Below, in pieces: positions 8,118 through 16,128 of a stretch of DNA of 64,000 nucleotides. Both the position numbers and the translations under genes were made by a program. The notes below the pieces were generated by a model that was given only the letters and a program-made list of their open reading frames with translations, did no database searches and was not told the DNA's origin. This DNA comes from Plantactinospora mayteni (GTDB taxonomy: Bacteria; Actinomycetota; Actinomycetes; Mycobacteriales; Micromonosporaceae), in NCBI RefSeq assembly GCF_016862935.1, contig NZ_BONX01000064.1, positions 1-64,000 of the forward strand. The letters run 5' to 3'. Positions within the stretch are counted from its first letter, which is position 1; the number at the start of each line of letters is the position of its first letter.

Positions 8118-8722
8118 AGCAGCGGCCAGGCGAGCCAGCCTGGGTCGAGGCAGCCTGGGTAACGGCCGTGCACGTACCCGGGGCAGCCTGGGGAGAGCCA
8201 CCCGAGCCGGTGGCACGCCCAGCGCGGTCGGGACGGGGTGGACAGCACGCCTCCGCCGGCCGACCTCGGCGACGGTCAGGAGGTCGGCGGATCCGTCCGG
8301 CCAGTACGCCCGGAAACATTTCATCGAGAGTTTCCTATTGCATCAGGGCCGGGTTCCGTGATGCGATTGCCCGTACCGAGCCAGTGCGGGGGCTGACGCG
8401 CTGTGCCGGGTGCCGGCAAGGGGCCACGCGAAGGGCACACATCCGTGATCGGACTGTGCGCCGTGTCGCCCGTCTGCCGTCCGGCAGATACCAGCCCACC
8501 ACCTCTGGCGGGGCGGACCGGCGAGACCGCAACCAGTGTCGGAAGCGGGCGCCCGCCGTGTCGCGGGTCCCCCGCAGATCGTCCGCAGCGTTGGTTACCA
8601 GCTGCGTCACTGAACCTTTTCCAACCTGAACAGCGCGGCGAGTGCGCCCCGGCTTCCACCGGCGGCCACGACGGACCGCAACGGGAGGTCGAAGAGGTTC
8701 ACCGCCCCTGAAGGAGAACTCG
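8118..8722. other. 605-base intergenic region upstream of the polysaccharide monooxygenase gene
   Basis: No gene is supported. Near the left end the 9-mer CAGCCTGGG recurs three times (about 8137-8195). An interrupted dyad around CGACCTCGG/AGGTCGG at 8260-8287 could end transcription of the MBL gene. A GGAAAC-12 bp-GTTTCC dyad lies at 8312-8335. The region close to the LPMO start holds the ribosome binding site AAGGAG at 8711-8716. The length suggests long regulatory input. Confidence 0.4.
8312..8335. promoter_or_regulatory. GGAAAC-N12-GTTTCC dyad, possible carbohydrate-regulator site
   Basis: Perfect 6-bp arms lie about 390 bases before the LPMO start. The left arm also forms GAAAC-ATTTC. 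GAAA/TTTC-type palindromes occur before glycosidase genes of actinomycetes, so a sugar-responsive repressor is possible. The distance from the gene is a weakness. Confidence 0.3.
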
Positions 8723-9796
8723 GTGAAACGTCTACGCAGGATCGCGGTGCTCGGCGCCGTGGCCGCGCTCGCCGCCGGTGTCATCACGGTGGTCAGTCCC
8801 ACTCCGGCCCTCGCGCACGGTGCCGCCATGGCGCCGGGCAGCCGTACCTTCCTCTGCTGGAAGGACGGGCTCAGCCAGACCGGCCAGATCATTCCGAACA
8901 ACCCGGCCTGTGCGGCGGCGGTCGCGCAGAGCGGGGCCAACTCGCTCTACAACTGGTTCAGCGTGCTGCGCTCGGACGCGGCGGGCCGGACCACCGGCTT
9001 CGTACCGGACGGGCAGCTGTGCAGCGGCGGCAACACCAGCTTCAGCGGCTACAACCTGGCCCGCAACGACTGGCCGCTGACCCACCTGACCGCCGGTGGC
9101 AACTTCAACTTCAAGTACAGCAACTGGGCCCACCACCCCGGCACGTTCTACTTCTACGTGACCCGGGACGGCTTCAGCCCGACCCGGGCGCTGAACTGGA
9201 GTGACCTGGAGGCCACGCCGTTCCTGACGGTGACCAACCCGCCGCAGAACGGCGCGGTCGGCACCAACGAGGGTCACTACTACTTCAGCGGGCAACTGCC
9301 GAGCGGCAAGAGCGGCCGGCACATCATCTACTCCCGCTGGGTCCGTTCGGACAGCGCCGAGAACTTCTTCGGCTGCTCGGACGTGGTCTTCGACGGCGGC
9401 AACGGCCAGGTTACCGGGGTCGGCCCGGGTGGCACCCCGACCAACCCGCCCACCGGCAACCCGACCAACCCGCCGACCGGCAACCCGGGCGGCCCGGCCG
9501 CCTGCACCGCCACGTACCGGTCGACCGGTAGCTGGAGCGGTGGCTTCCAGGCCGAGGTGACCATCCGGAACAGCGGTACCACCGCACTGAGCGGCTGGAC
9601 CACCCAGTGGAGCTGGACGAACGGCGAGACCATCGGCAGCCTGTGGAACGGCACGCACAGCCAGAGCGGCAGTACGGTGACCGTCCGCAACGTCGCTCAC
9701 AACGGCAGTCTCGCCCCCGGGGCGAGCGCCACGTTCGGCTTCGTGGGCAGCGGCACCAGTACCGGCGCCCCGGCGCCGACCTGCACCAGCCCGTAA
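8723..9796 (+). CDS. Secreted AA10 lytic polysaccharide monooxygenase with C-terminal CBM2
   Basis: 357 residues from a GTG at 8723, preceded by AAGGAG with a 6-base gap. A Sec signal peptide ends '...TPALA', and cleavage exposes the N-terminal copper ligand His32 ('HGAAMAPGSRTF'). The second ligand is His137 in 'NWAHHPGTFYFYV'. The AA10 domain spans about 32-226, ending in 'NFFGCSDVVFDGG' with the axial Phe. A Pro/Thr/Asn/Gly linker (about 230-258, repeat 'NPPTGNPT') leads to a CBM2 domain (about 260-357) with conserved Trp residues ('GSWSGGF', 'WTTQWSW', 'LWNGTHS'). The enzyme oxidatively cleaves cellulose or chitin; the CBM2 and overall sequence favour cellulose, but this is inference. It stands alone, with a strong terminator behind it. 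Confidence 0.93.
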   Translation: MKRLRRIAVLGAVAALAAGVITVVSPTPALAHGAAMAPGSRTFLCWKDGLSQTGQIIPNNPACAAAVAQSGANSLYNWFSVLRSDAAGRTTGFVPDGQLCSGGNTSFSGYNLARNDWPLTHLTAGGNFNFKYSNWAHHPGTFYFYVTRDGFSPTRALNWSDLEATPFLTVTNPPQNGAVGTNEGHYYFSGQLPSGKSGRHIIYSRWVRSDSAENFFGCSDVVFDGGNGQVTGVGPGGTPTNPPTGNPTNPPTGNPGGPAACTATYRSTGSWSGGFQAEVTIRNSGTTALSGWTTQWSWTNGETIGSLWNGTHSQSGSTVTVRNVAHNGSLAPGASATFGFVGSGTSTGAPAPTCTSP

Positions 9797-9812
9797 CCAC
9801 CACCGCACCGCG

Positions 9813-9843
9813 ACGGGCCCGGCGTCGGCGGCGCCGGGCCCGT
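9813..9843 (+). terminator. Hairpin terminator after the LPMO gene
   Basis: Perfect 12-bp arms ACGGGCCCGGCG (9813-9824) and CGCCGGGCCCGT (9832-9843) with a 7-base loop, starting 17 bases after the stop codon. Confidence 0.85.
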
Positions 9844-9873
9844 TCGCTGCCCTCCGGACGTTCGTGCCGGAAC

Positions 9874-9954
9874 GGTCAGCCGACCATCGAACTGGTTTAG
9901 CGGACCATCGAGCCGGTCAGCGTGCCGTCGAGCCGGTCAGCGGACCATCGAGCC
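9874..9954. repeat. Four 20-21-bp tandem repeats over the asnB stop codon
   Basis: Units at 9874-9893, 9894-9914, 9915-9934 and 9935-9954 share GGTCAGCGGACCATCGAGCC with a few changes. The last unit contains the asnB stop (reverse of 9937-9939) and its final codons. The other three are therefore extra copies of the gene end, out of coding use. Confidence 0.85.
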
Positions 9955-11895
9955 GACGACCGGCTTGGTCAGCAGCGCCGACTGGTTGCGCTGGATGCCC
10001 GGGTCCAGGGTGCGGGCCACGAAGATGGCGTGCCAGACGCAGAAGATCAGCACTGTCCAGATCTTGCGGGAGTGGTCGGCCTCGCCCCGCTGGTGCTCGT
10101 CGAGCAGCCGCATCGCGTACGACAGGTCGAGCAGTTCACCCGCGCCGGAGATCGAGAAGACGTGCCGGGCCCAGTCGTACATCTCGCCGGCCAGCCAGAC
10201 CCGGGTCGGGGTCGGGAAGCCCAGCTTGCGCCGGTTGACGATGGCCGGCGGTACCACGCCCTGCAACGCCTGCCGCATCGCGTATTTCGTCGCGTCGGAG
10301 CGGGGCGGCAGCTTCAGGTCCACCGGAATGCCGGCGGCGACCTCGAAGACCTCCCGGTCGAGGAACGGCACCCGCACCTCCAGCGAATGCGCCATCGAGA
10401 TCCGGTCCGCCTTGACCAGGATGTCGCCGCGCAGCCAGGTGTAGAGGTCGACGTACTGCATCTTGGTCACGTCGTCCAACTCGGTGCACTCGGCGTAGAT
10501 CGGCGCGGTGACGTCGGTGTAGCGCACCGCCGGGTCGTACCGGCGGAGCAGTTTCTGCTTCTCCTCCTCGGTGAACATCCGGGCGTTGCCGTAGTAGCGC
10601 TGCTCGATCGGGGTGGTGCCGCGCTCCAGGAAGCTCTTGCCCTTGACCCCCTGCGGGATCGCCTTGGAGACCGCGCGCAGGCCCTTCTGCACCCCGCCGG
10701 GCAGGCCGTTGACCGAGCCGAGCGAGAGCGGCTCCCGATAGATCGTGTACCCGCCGAAGAACTCGTCCGCGCCCTCGCCGGAGAGCACCACCGTGACATG
10801 CTCGGCGGCCTTCTTGGCGACGAAGTAGAGCGGCACCAGGGCCGGGTCGGCGACCGGGTCGTCCAGGTGCCAGACGATCTTCGGCAGCGCCTCCATCATG
10901 TCCCGGGGACCGATCTTGGTCGGGATGGTGGTGACCCCGAGATGCCGGGCCGAGTCCTGGGCCACCTCGATCTCGGAGTAGCCGGGCACGTCGTAGCCGA
11001 CGGTGAAGGTGAGGATGTTGGGGTTGAACTCCCGGGCCAGCGCCACCACCGCGGTCGAGTCGATGCCGCTGGAGAGGAAGCAGCCGACCGGCACGTCGGA
11101 CCGCATGTGCATCCGGACGCTCTCCCGCAGCGTCTCCCGGATCCGGTCGTAGAGCTTCTGCGGCTCCTGCACCGGGGCGGGCCGGAACACCGGCCGGTAC
11201 CAGCGGCGCACCTCGATCTGCCGGCCCGGGCTCCAGGTCAGGTATTCCCCCGAGCCGATCCGGCTGATCCCCTGGTGCAGGGTGCCGGGCTCGGGGACGT
11301 ACTGCAGGGTCAGGTAGTGCGACAGGTTGGCGGTGTCCACCCCGGCGTCACCGGCATGCGCCGACGGCGCGAACGGCAGCAGCGCCTTCTTCTCGGAGGC
11401 GAGATAGACCCCGTCCCGGGTCTGGAGGTAGTGCAGCGGCTTGATCCCGAAGTAGTCCCGGGCGCCGAAGGCGCGGCGCTGCTGCCGGTCCCAGATCACG
11501 AACGCGAACATCCCGCGCAGCCGGGTGAGCACCTGCTCACCCCAGTAGTGGAAGCCGGCGACGATCACCTCGCCGTCGCCCTGGGTGGCGAACTGGGCAC
11601 CGTAGTCCCGGGCCAGCTCCTCGCGCAGCTCGATGTAGTTGTAGATCTCGCCGTTGAAGGTCAGCAGGTAGCGCCCGCCCGCGTACGGCAGCGGCTCGTG
11701 GCTGTTCGCCACGTCGATGATCGAGAGCCGCTTGTGCGCGAATACGGCGTCGGTATACCCGTCCGGGGTGGAAATCACCTCTACCCCGGTCTCGTCCGGT
11801 CCCCGGTGGTGCAGGCATTCCAACGCACCGGCCAGGGCATCTCGGTGTGCGCCGGCGTTGCCGTGCGCGCTGAAGAAAGCCAGGAGTCCGCACAT
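9937..11895 (-). CDS. asnB: Asparagine synthase (glutamine-hydrolysing)
   Basis: 652 residues, cytosolic. The chosen ATG gives MCGLLAFF, placing the glutaminase nucleophile Cys at position 2; a GGAAAG sequence lies about 9 bases upstream. An ATG three codons earlier would need extra processing. The class II glutamine amidotransferase domain (about 1-200) shows 'HHRGPDE', 'HKRLSIID' and 'FNGEIYNY'. The synthetase domain follows with the PP-loop 'LSSGIDSTAVVALA' and 'LSGEGADEFFGGY'. It converts aspartate to asparagine with ATP and glutamine. It is a stand-alone gene, divergent from the aminopeptidase at 12109. The long form and single copy suggest a housekeeping enzyme, although close relatives act on cell-wall or antibiotic substrates. 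Confidence 0.92.
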   Translation of the reverse strand: MCGLLAFFSAHGNAGAHRDALAGALECLHHRGPDETGVEVISTPDGYTDAVFAHKRLSIIDVANSHEPLPYAGGRYLLTFNGEIYNYIELREELARDYGAQFATQGDGEVIVAGFHYWGEQVLTRLRGMFAFVIWDRQQRRAFGARDYFGIKPLHYLQTRDGVYLASEKKALLPFAPSAHAGDAGVDTANLSHYLTLQYVPEPGTLHQGISRIGSGEYLTWSPGRQIEVRRWYRPVFRPAPVQEPQKLYDRIRETLRESVRMHMRSDVPVGCFLSSGIDSTAVVALAREFNPNILTFTVGYDVPGYSEIEVAQDSARHLGVTTIPTKIGPRDMMEALPKIVWHLDDPVADPALVPLYFVAKKAAEHVTVVLSGEGADEFFGGYTIYREPLSLGSVNGLPGGVQKGLRAVSKAIPQGVKGKSFLERGTTPIEQRYYGNARMFTEEEKQKLLRRYDPAVRYTDVTAPIYAECTELDDVTKMQYVDLYTWLRGDILVKADRISMAHSLEVRVPFLDREVFEVAAGIPVDLKLPPRSDATKYAMRQALQGVVPPAIVNRRKLGFPTPTRVWLAGEMYDWARHVFSISGAGELLDLSYAMRLLDEHQRGEADHSRKIWTVLIFCVWHAIFVARTLDPGIQRNQSALLTKPVVGSMVR

Positions 11896-12108
11896 GGCGG
11901 TCATCTTTCCACGCGGACCCGCCCGCTGTGCCGGCACCGCCATCGAGACCGACCGGTTCCGGCACGGTACGGTCGGAGCACGCCAGAAGCGCAGATCAGG
12001 TCAGCCGGACGAGGGACCAGGTCGCCAGCGGCGGGGAGTCGGACCGATCCCCCGCCCGCACGCCGATCACGCCTCGCGCGGACCAGGCCGGACGAGGGAG
12101 GAGCGGCG

Positions 12109-13626
12109 ATGTCAGACGAGCGCACCGACATCACGGCAGAGCCGGCCGAGGTGGAGACGGCCCGGACGGAGTCACACGACCCGGACTTTCCGGAGAAGTT
12201 CCTGGAGTTCATGCGGCAGGGCTGGCGGGACAGTAGCCTGCCGGTCGGTCCCCGGCCCGAGGTGCCCAACCACGCCAAGCGGCGGGCCGCGCTCTCCGCC
12301 GCCCTGTCCGGCGAGACCCTGGTGATCCCGACCGGTCCGGAGAAGGTACGCGCCAACGACACCGCCTACCGGTTCCGCCCCGGCAGCGACTTCGTCTACC
12401 TGACCGGCGACCACGATCCGGGCAGCGTACTGGTGATGCGCCCGAACGGCTCCGGCCACGACGTGGTGCTCTACACCCGTCCCCGGTCGTCCCGGGAGAG
12501 CGACGAGTTCTTCCGCAGCCGGGACGGCGAGCTGTGGGTCGGCCGCCGGCACACCCTGGCCGAGAAGTCGATCGAGCTGGGCATCGAGACCGCACCCCTG
12601 TCCGACCTGCCGGCGGCGCTGGCCGACTGCGCTCCCGGGCGTACCCGGGTGCTGCGCGGGCTGGACCCGTCGGTGGACGGCGCGGTGCGGCCGTACGAGC
12701 CGCCGAAGAGTGGGACGGCCGAGGAGTCCGGTCCCCGGCTGAGCCGGGACGGGGAGTTGGCCGCGCTGCTGTCCGAGCAGAAGCTGGTCAAGGACGAGTG
12801 GGAGATCGCCCAGCTCCAGGAGGCGATCGACGCCACCGTACGCGGCTTCGAGGACGTCGCCCGGGTGCTGCCGGCCGACCGCCCGGTCAGCGAACGGCTG
12901 CTGGAGGGGGTCTTCGGGCTGCGCGCCCGACACGACGGCTACGACGTCGGCTACAACTCGATCGTCGGCTCCGGCGAGCACGCCACGATCCTGCACTGGA
13001 TCCACAACACCGGCGTCACCCGCCCGGGTGAGCTGCTGCTGATGGACATGGGCGTGGAGGGGCGGCACCTCTACACCGCCGACGTGACCCGGGTACTGCC
13101 GGTCTCCGGCACCTTCTCCCCGCTGCAACGCCAGGTCTACGACATCGTGTACGCGGCCCAGCAGGCCGGCATCGACGTCATCCGGCCCGGGGTGACCTTC
13201 AAGGACGTGCACCGGACCTGCATGCGGGTACTCGCCGAGGGGCTCGCCGTGTTGGGCCTGCTGCCGGTCAGCGTGGAGGAGGCGATGGACGAGACGTCGA
13301 TGGTCTACCGCCGGTGGACGCTGCACGGCTTCGGCCACATGCTCGGGCTCGACGTGCACGACTGCGCCAACGCGCGCAAGGAGAGCTACCGGGACGGCAC
13401 CCTCGGCGAGGGGTACGTGCTGACCGTCGAGCCGGGGCTCTACTTCCAGCCCGAGGACGACCTGGTGCCCGCGGAGCTGCGCGGGATCGGCATCCGGATC
13501 GAGGACGACGTACTGGTGACGTCGGACGGCGCGGTCAACCTCTCGGCCGGGCTGCCCCGGCAGGCCGACGAGGTGGAGGCGTGGCTGGCGGCCCAGCGCG
13601 AGGCCGGGTTCCGGCTGCCGGGCTGA
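12109..13626 (+). CDS. pepP: Xaa-Pro aminopeptidase (aminopeptidase P family)
   Basis: 505 residues with ATG at 12109 and AGGGAGGAG at 12094-12102. The N-terminal AMP_N creatinase-like domain ('RAALSAALSGETLVIPTG', 'FRPGSDFVYLTGDHDPGSVLVM') is followed by the pita-bread M24 domain. All five metal ligands are visible: Asp in 'LLLMDMGVEG', Asp in 'YTADVTR', His in 'HGFGHMLGLDVHD', Glu in 'TVEPGLYF' and Glu in 'GIRIEDDVLVT'. It removes N-terminal residues in front of proline from peptides in the cytosol. A polar N-terminal extension of about 35 residues is typical of actinobacterial members. It is monocistronic, with a terminator hairpin at 13643. Confidence 0.93.
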   Translation: MSDERTDITAEPAEVETARTESHDPDFPEKFLEFMRQGWRDSSLPVGPRPEVPNHAKRRAALSAALSGETLVIPTGPEKVRANDTAYRFRPGSDFVYLTGDHDPGSVLVMRPNGSGHDVVLYTRPRSSRESDEFFRSRDGELWVGRRHTLAEKSIELGIETAPLSDLPAALADCAPGRTRVLRGLDPSVDGAVRPYEPPKSGTAEESGPRLSRDGELAALLSEQKLVKDEWEIAQLQEAIDATVRGFEDVARVLPADRPVSERLLEGVFGLRARHDGYDVGYNSIVGSGEHATILHWIHNTGVTRPGELLLMDMGVEGRHLYTADVTRVLPVSGTFSPLQRQVYDIVYAAQQAGIDVIRPGVTFKDVHRTCMRVLAEGLAVLGLLPVSVEEAMDETSMVYRRWTLHGFGHMLGLDVHDCANARKESYRDGTLGEGYVLTVEPGLYFQPEDDLVPAELRGIGIRIEDDVLVTSDGAVNLSAGLPRQADEVEAWLAAQREAGFRLPG

Positions 13627-13642
13627 TCCGACCGGGTTCCGT

Positions 13643-13669
13643 CGCCGGCCGGGCACTCCCCGGCCGGCG
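13643..13669 (+). terminator. Hairpin terminator after pepP
   Basis: Perfect 11-bp arms CGCCGGCCGGG (13643-13653) and CCCGGCCGGCG (13659-13669) with a 5-base loop, 16 bases past the stop. Confidence 0.85.
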
Positions 13670-13775
13670 TCGGCGTCCGACCCGAAGAAATCCCTCGATC
13701 GTTTCACGTTCGCTGCCGACAAACCGCGACGGTACGATGGCGCTGCGTCCCGCACCGGACAGCAGGAGAGGTGTG

Positions 13776-15509
13776 GTGCCCGGAAACAGCCTCGGCGAGC
13801 CGCCCCGCGCACCGACCAAGAGTGTGCTCAGACTGGTGTTCGCGCTCGCCGGAGTGGTCGCCTTCGTCTGTGGCTACATCGGGCTCTATCAGCACATCAA
13901 CCGAATCGGTGGCTACGGGGCCGACCCGTTCGACCTGATCTACTACGACCTACAGCTCTTCGTGCTCGGCGCCCCGCCGCTGGACGAGGGCGGGCCGTTC
14001 CCGCCGCTGCTGGACTTCGCCCGGTTCGCGGCACCGGCCGTCACCGCGTACGCCGTGGTGGAAGCCTGCCGGCTGCTCTTCGCCACCGAACTGCGCCGGC
14101 TGCGCGACCGCAACGCCCGGGGGCACGTCATCGTCTGCGGCGACGGCCTGGTGGCGGACACCCTGGCCCGCCGGCTCCAGGCCGCCGGGCACCGGGTGGT
14201 GGCGGTCCGCTCCGACGTCACGCCCCCGTCCGGCTCCGGCAAGGTGGCTCGGGCCGCGCGGGACCCGAGCGTGCTGCGCAGCGCCGGCATCGGCCGGGCC
14301 AGGGCGGTCTACGCGTGTACCGACGACAGCGCGACCAACGCGGCGATCGGGCTGGCGGCGGCCCGGCACGGCCGTTCCCCGCTCGCCGTGTACGCCCAGG
14401 TCGCCGACCCCGAGCTGTGCCTCGCGTTGCAGGCCCGGCACCTGGGGCTGGCCCGGCACCCCGGCGCCCGGCTGGACTTCTTCAACATCGACGACCTGGC
14501 CGCCCGGAAGCTCTTCGCCGAGGACCCGCTGACCGCGGTGGACGGCCGGCCACCCCGGGTGGTGGTGCTCGGCGCCACCGCCTTCGGCCGGGCGGTACTC
14601 GTCGAGCTGGCCCGGCGCTGGCGGGTACGCGACCCGCACGGCGCCCGACTCGTCCCGCTGGTACTCGTCGACGAGGCGGCGACCGAGGCGGCGGCCCAGC
14701 TCACCCACCGCTATCCGTTCCTGTCCCGGGTCTGCCGGATCATCCCGCTCGACGGCGGCCTCGGCGAACTGCTCGGCCAACTCCCCCGGGCCGGCTTCCC
14801 GCTCCCGCCGGACCGGGTGTTCATCTGCTACGACGACGAGGAGCGGGCGCTGAAGACCGCGCTCACCGCCGAGCAGCTCTGGCACGGCGGGCCCGGCTCG
14901 ATGGTGGTCCGGCTGGACCGGCTGGCCAACCTGCGGGAGGCGTTCGGCAGCGGGCACGGCCTCGGCGTCCTCGACGACCTCTCCGGCGCGCTCCGGCTCT
15001 ACGGCGTGGTGCACGCCGCCTGCGATCCCGCGCTGATCGGGGACGACCTGGTGGAACGGCTGGCCCGGGTGATCCACGAGGCTTACGTGGTGGCCCGGCG
15101 CCGGCACGGTGAACGGCCCGGCGGCAATCCCGCGCTGGTGCCCTGGGAGGAGTTGCCGGAGTCGCTGCGCCGGGCCAACCGGGACCAGGCCAAGGACATC
15201 GGCCGGAAGCTGCGCGAGTTGGGCTGTGCCCTCTCGCCCCGGGTCGGGCCGGGCGACGAGCACGCCCTGGAGGAGCCGGAGATCGAACGACTGGCCATCC
15301 TGGAGCACCAGCGCTGGCTGGCGGAGCAGGTGGCGAGCGGTTGGCGGTACGCGCCACACCGCGACGACGAGCGCCGACTGCATCCGGCGTTGAGCCCCTG
15401 GGAGGATCTACGGGAAGATCTCCGGGAGCGTAACCACGAGGCGGTCCGGGAACTCCCGGTCATCCTGGCCGACGCGGGCTTTCGTATCGTCCGCGTCGGG
15501 CACGCGTAA
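13776..15509 (+). CDS. Two-TM, tandem TrkA-N Rossmann protein with C-terminal RyR repeats
   Basis: About 577 residues; GTG codons at 13773 and 13776 both follow AGGAGAGG, and an ATG at 13737 is a longer option. Two membrane helices ('LVFALAGVVAFVCGYIGLY' and 'FAAPAVTAYAVVEACRLLF') flank a segment 'FDLIYYDLQLFVLG' that takes the place of a K+-channel pore loop but has no GYG filter. A TrkA-N/RCK-like Rossmann domain starts at about residue 114 ('HVIVCGDGLVADTLA'). A second nucleotide-binding fold starts at about 260 ('RVVVLGATAFGRAVLVEL'). Two RyR-type repeats follow, 'NPALVPWEELPE...N' at about 447 and 'GWRYAPHRDDERR...HPALSPWEDL' at about 518. Comparative-genomic work groups RyR with nucleotide-signal and conflict systems. 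A SLOG-like gene lies 20 bases downstream in the same direction, which supports ligand-gated membrane signalling. The function is unproven. Confidence 0.78.
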   Translation: MPGNSLGEPPRAPTKSVLRLVFALAGVVAFVCGYIGLYQHINRIGGYGADPFDLIYYDLQLFVLGAPPLDEGGPFPPLLDFARFAAPAVTAYAVVEACRLLFATELRRLRDRNARGHVIVCGDGLVADTLARRLQAAGHRVVAVRSDVTPPSGSGKVARAARDPSVLRSAGIGRARAVYACTDDSATNAAIGLAAARHGRSPLAVYAQVADPELCLALQARHLGLARHPGARLDFFNIDDLAARKLFAEDPLTAVDGRPPRVVVLGATAFGRAVLVELARRWRVRDPHGARLVPLVLVDEAATEAAAQLTHRYPFLSRVCRIIPLDGGLGELLGQLPRAGFPLPPDRVFICYDDEERALKTALTAEQLWHGGPGSMVVRLDRLANLREAFGSGHGLGVLDDLSGALRLYGVVHAACDPALIGDDLVERLARVIHEAYVVARRRHGERPGGNPALVPWEELPESLRRANRDQAKDIGRKLRELGCALSPRVGPGDEHALEEPEIERLAILEHQRWLAEQVASGWRYAPHRDDERRLHPALSPWEDLREDLRERNHEAVRELPVILADAGFRIVRVGHA

Positions 15510-15529
15510 CCACGAACGGACGGTGCTGG

Positions 15530-16012
15530 ATGGCCCGCATCGGTGTCACCGGGCACGTAGTACTCGCCGACGGCACGGCGGAGCTGGTCTACGCCCGGCT
15601 CACCGAGGAGCTTCGCCGGTACGCCGGGCCGGAACTGCGCGGGATCACCTGTCTCGCCGACGGCGCCGACCAGCTCTTCGCCCGGGCGATACTCGCCAGC
15701 GGCGGGAGCTACGAGGCGGTGATCCCGGCCCGGGACTACCGGCAGCGGGCGGTCCAGGCACACAATCTGCCCGACTTCGACGAGTTGCTGTGCCGGGCCA
15801 GCTCGGTGTCGTACATGCCGTTCCCGCGCTCGGGGCGGGATGCATACCTGGCGGCGAGCCTGGAGATGCTGCGCCGGTGCGAGCGGCTCTTCGCGGTCTG
15901 GGACGGCAACCCATCGGCGGACGTCGGCGACACCGCCGACGTGGTCCGGGTGGCGCAGTCCCGGGACCTGCCGGTGACCGTGCTCTGGCCGACCGGCGCC
16001 CGGCGCCGCTGA
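15530..16012 (+). CDS. SLOG-like Rossmannoid nucleotide-binding protein
   Basis: 160 residues. The start gives 'MARIGVTGHVVL', a Rossmannoid beta-strand with the GxTGH loop seen in SLOG/LOG-type proteins. It is followed by 'GITCLADGADQLFARAIL' (the GADQL element), 'EAVIPARDYRQRAV', 'FDELLCRASSVSYM', and a last strand 'RLFAVWDGNPSADVGDTADVVR' with the 'DG' and 'G-T-ADVV' positions. This layout suggests binding or processing of a nucleotide-like ligand. It lies 20 bases after the TrkA/RyR gene with only a weak ribosome binding site, so coupled expression is likely. No membrane segment. The terminal codons are duplicated in a 35-bp tandem repeat. Confidence 0.72.
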   Translation: MARIGVTGHVVLADGTAELVYARLTEELRRYAGPELRGITCLADGADQLFARAILASGGSYEAVIPARDYRQRAVQAHNLPDFDELLCRASSVSYMPFPRSGRDAYLAASLEMLRRCERLFAVWDGNPSADVGDTADVVRVAQSRDLPVTVLWPTGARRR

Positions 16013-16128
16013 CCGTGCTCTGGCCAACCGGCGCCCGCCACCGCTGACCGCTCGCCGCTGACCGGTGGCGCTGACTGACTGGTGCCGTTGCGCCGTGATT
16101 CCGGTCAGTTGCGCCGTGATCCCGGTCA
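15975..16128. repeat. Tandem duplications covering the ends of two convergent genes
   Basis: A 35-bp unit beginning TGACCGTGCTCTGGCC occurs at 15975-16009 and 16010-16044; the first copy encodes the end of the SLOG-like protein, and the second begins at its stop codon. Shorter TGACC-started fragments follow to about 16077. A 21-bp unit (GTTGCGCCGTGAT-Y-CCGGTCA) occurs at 16087-16107 and 16108-16128; the second copy holds the stop codon of the opposite-strand regulator. Confidence 0.85.

Noticed and set aside
9922-12108. Extension of the aminopeptidase frame upstream through asnB (1234 codons in all)
   Set aside because: The upstream part is antisense to asnB; AGGGAGGAG and ATG at 12109 give the normal family start.
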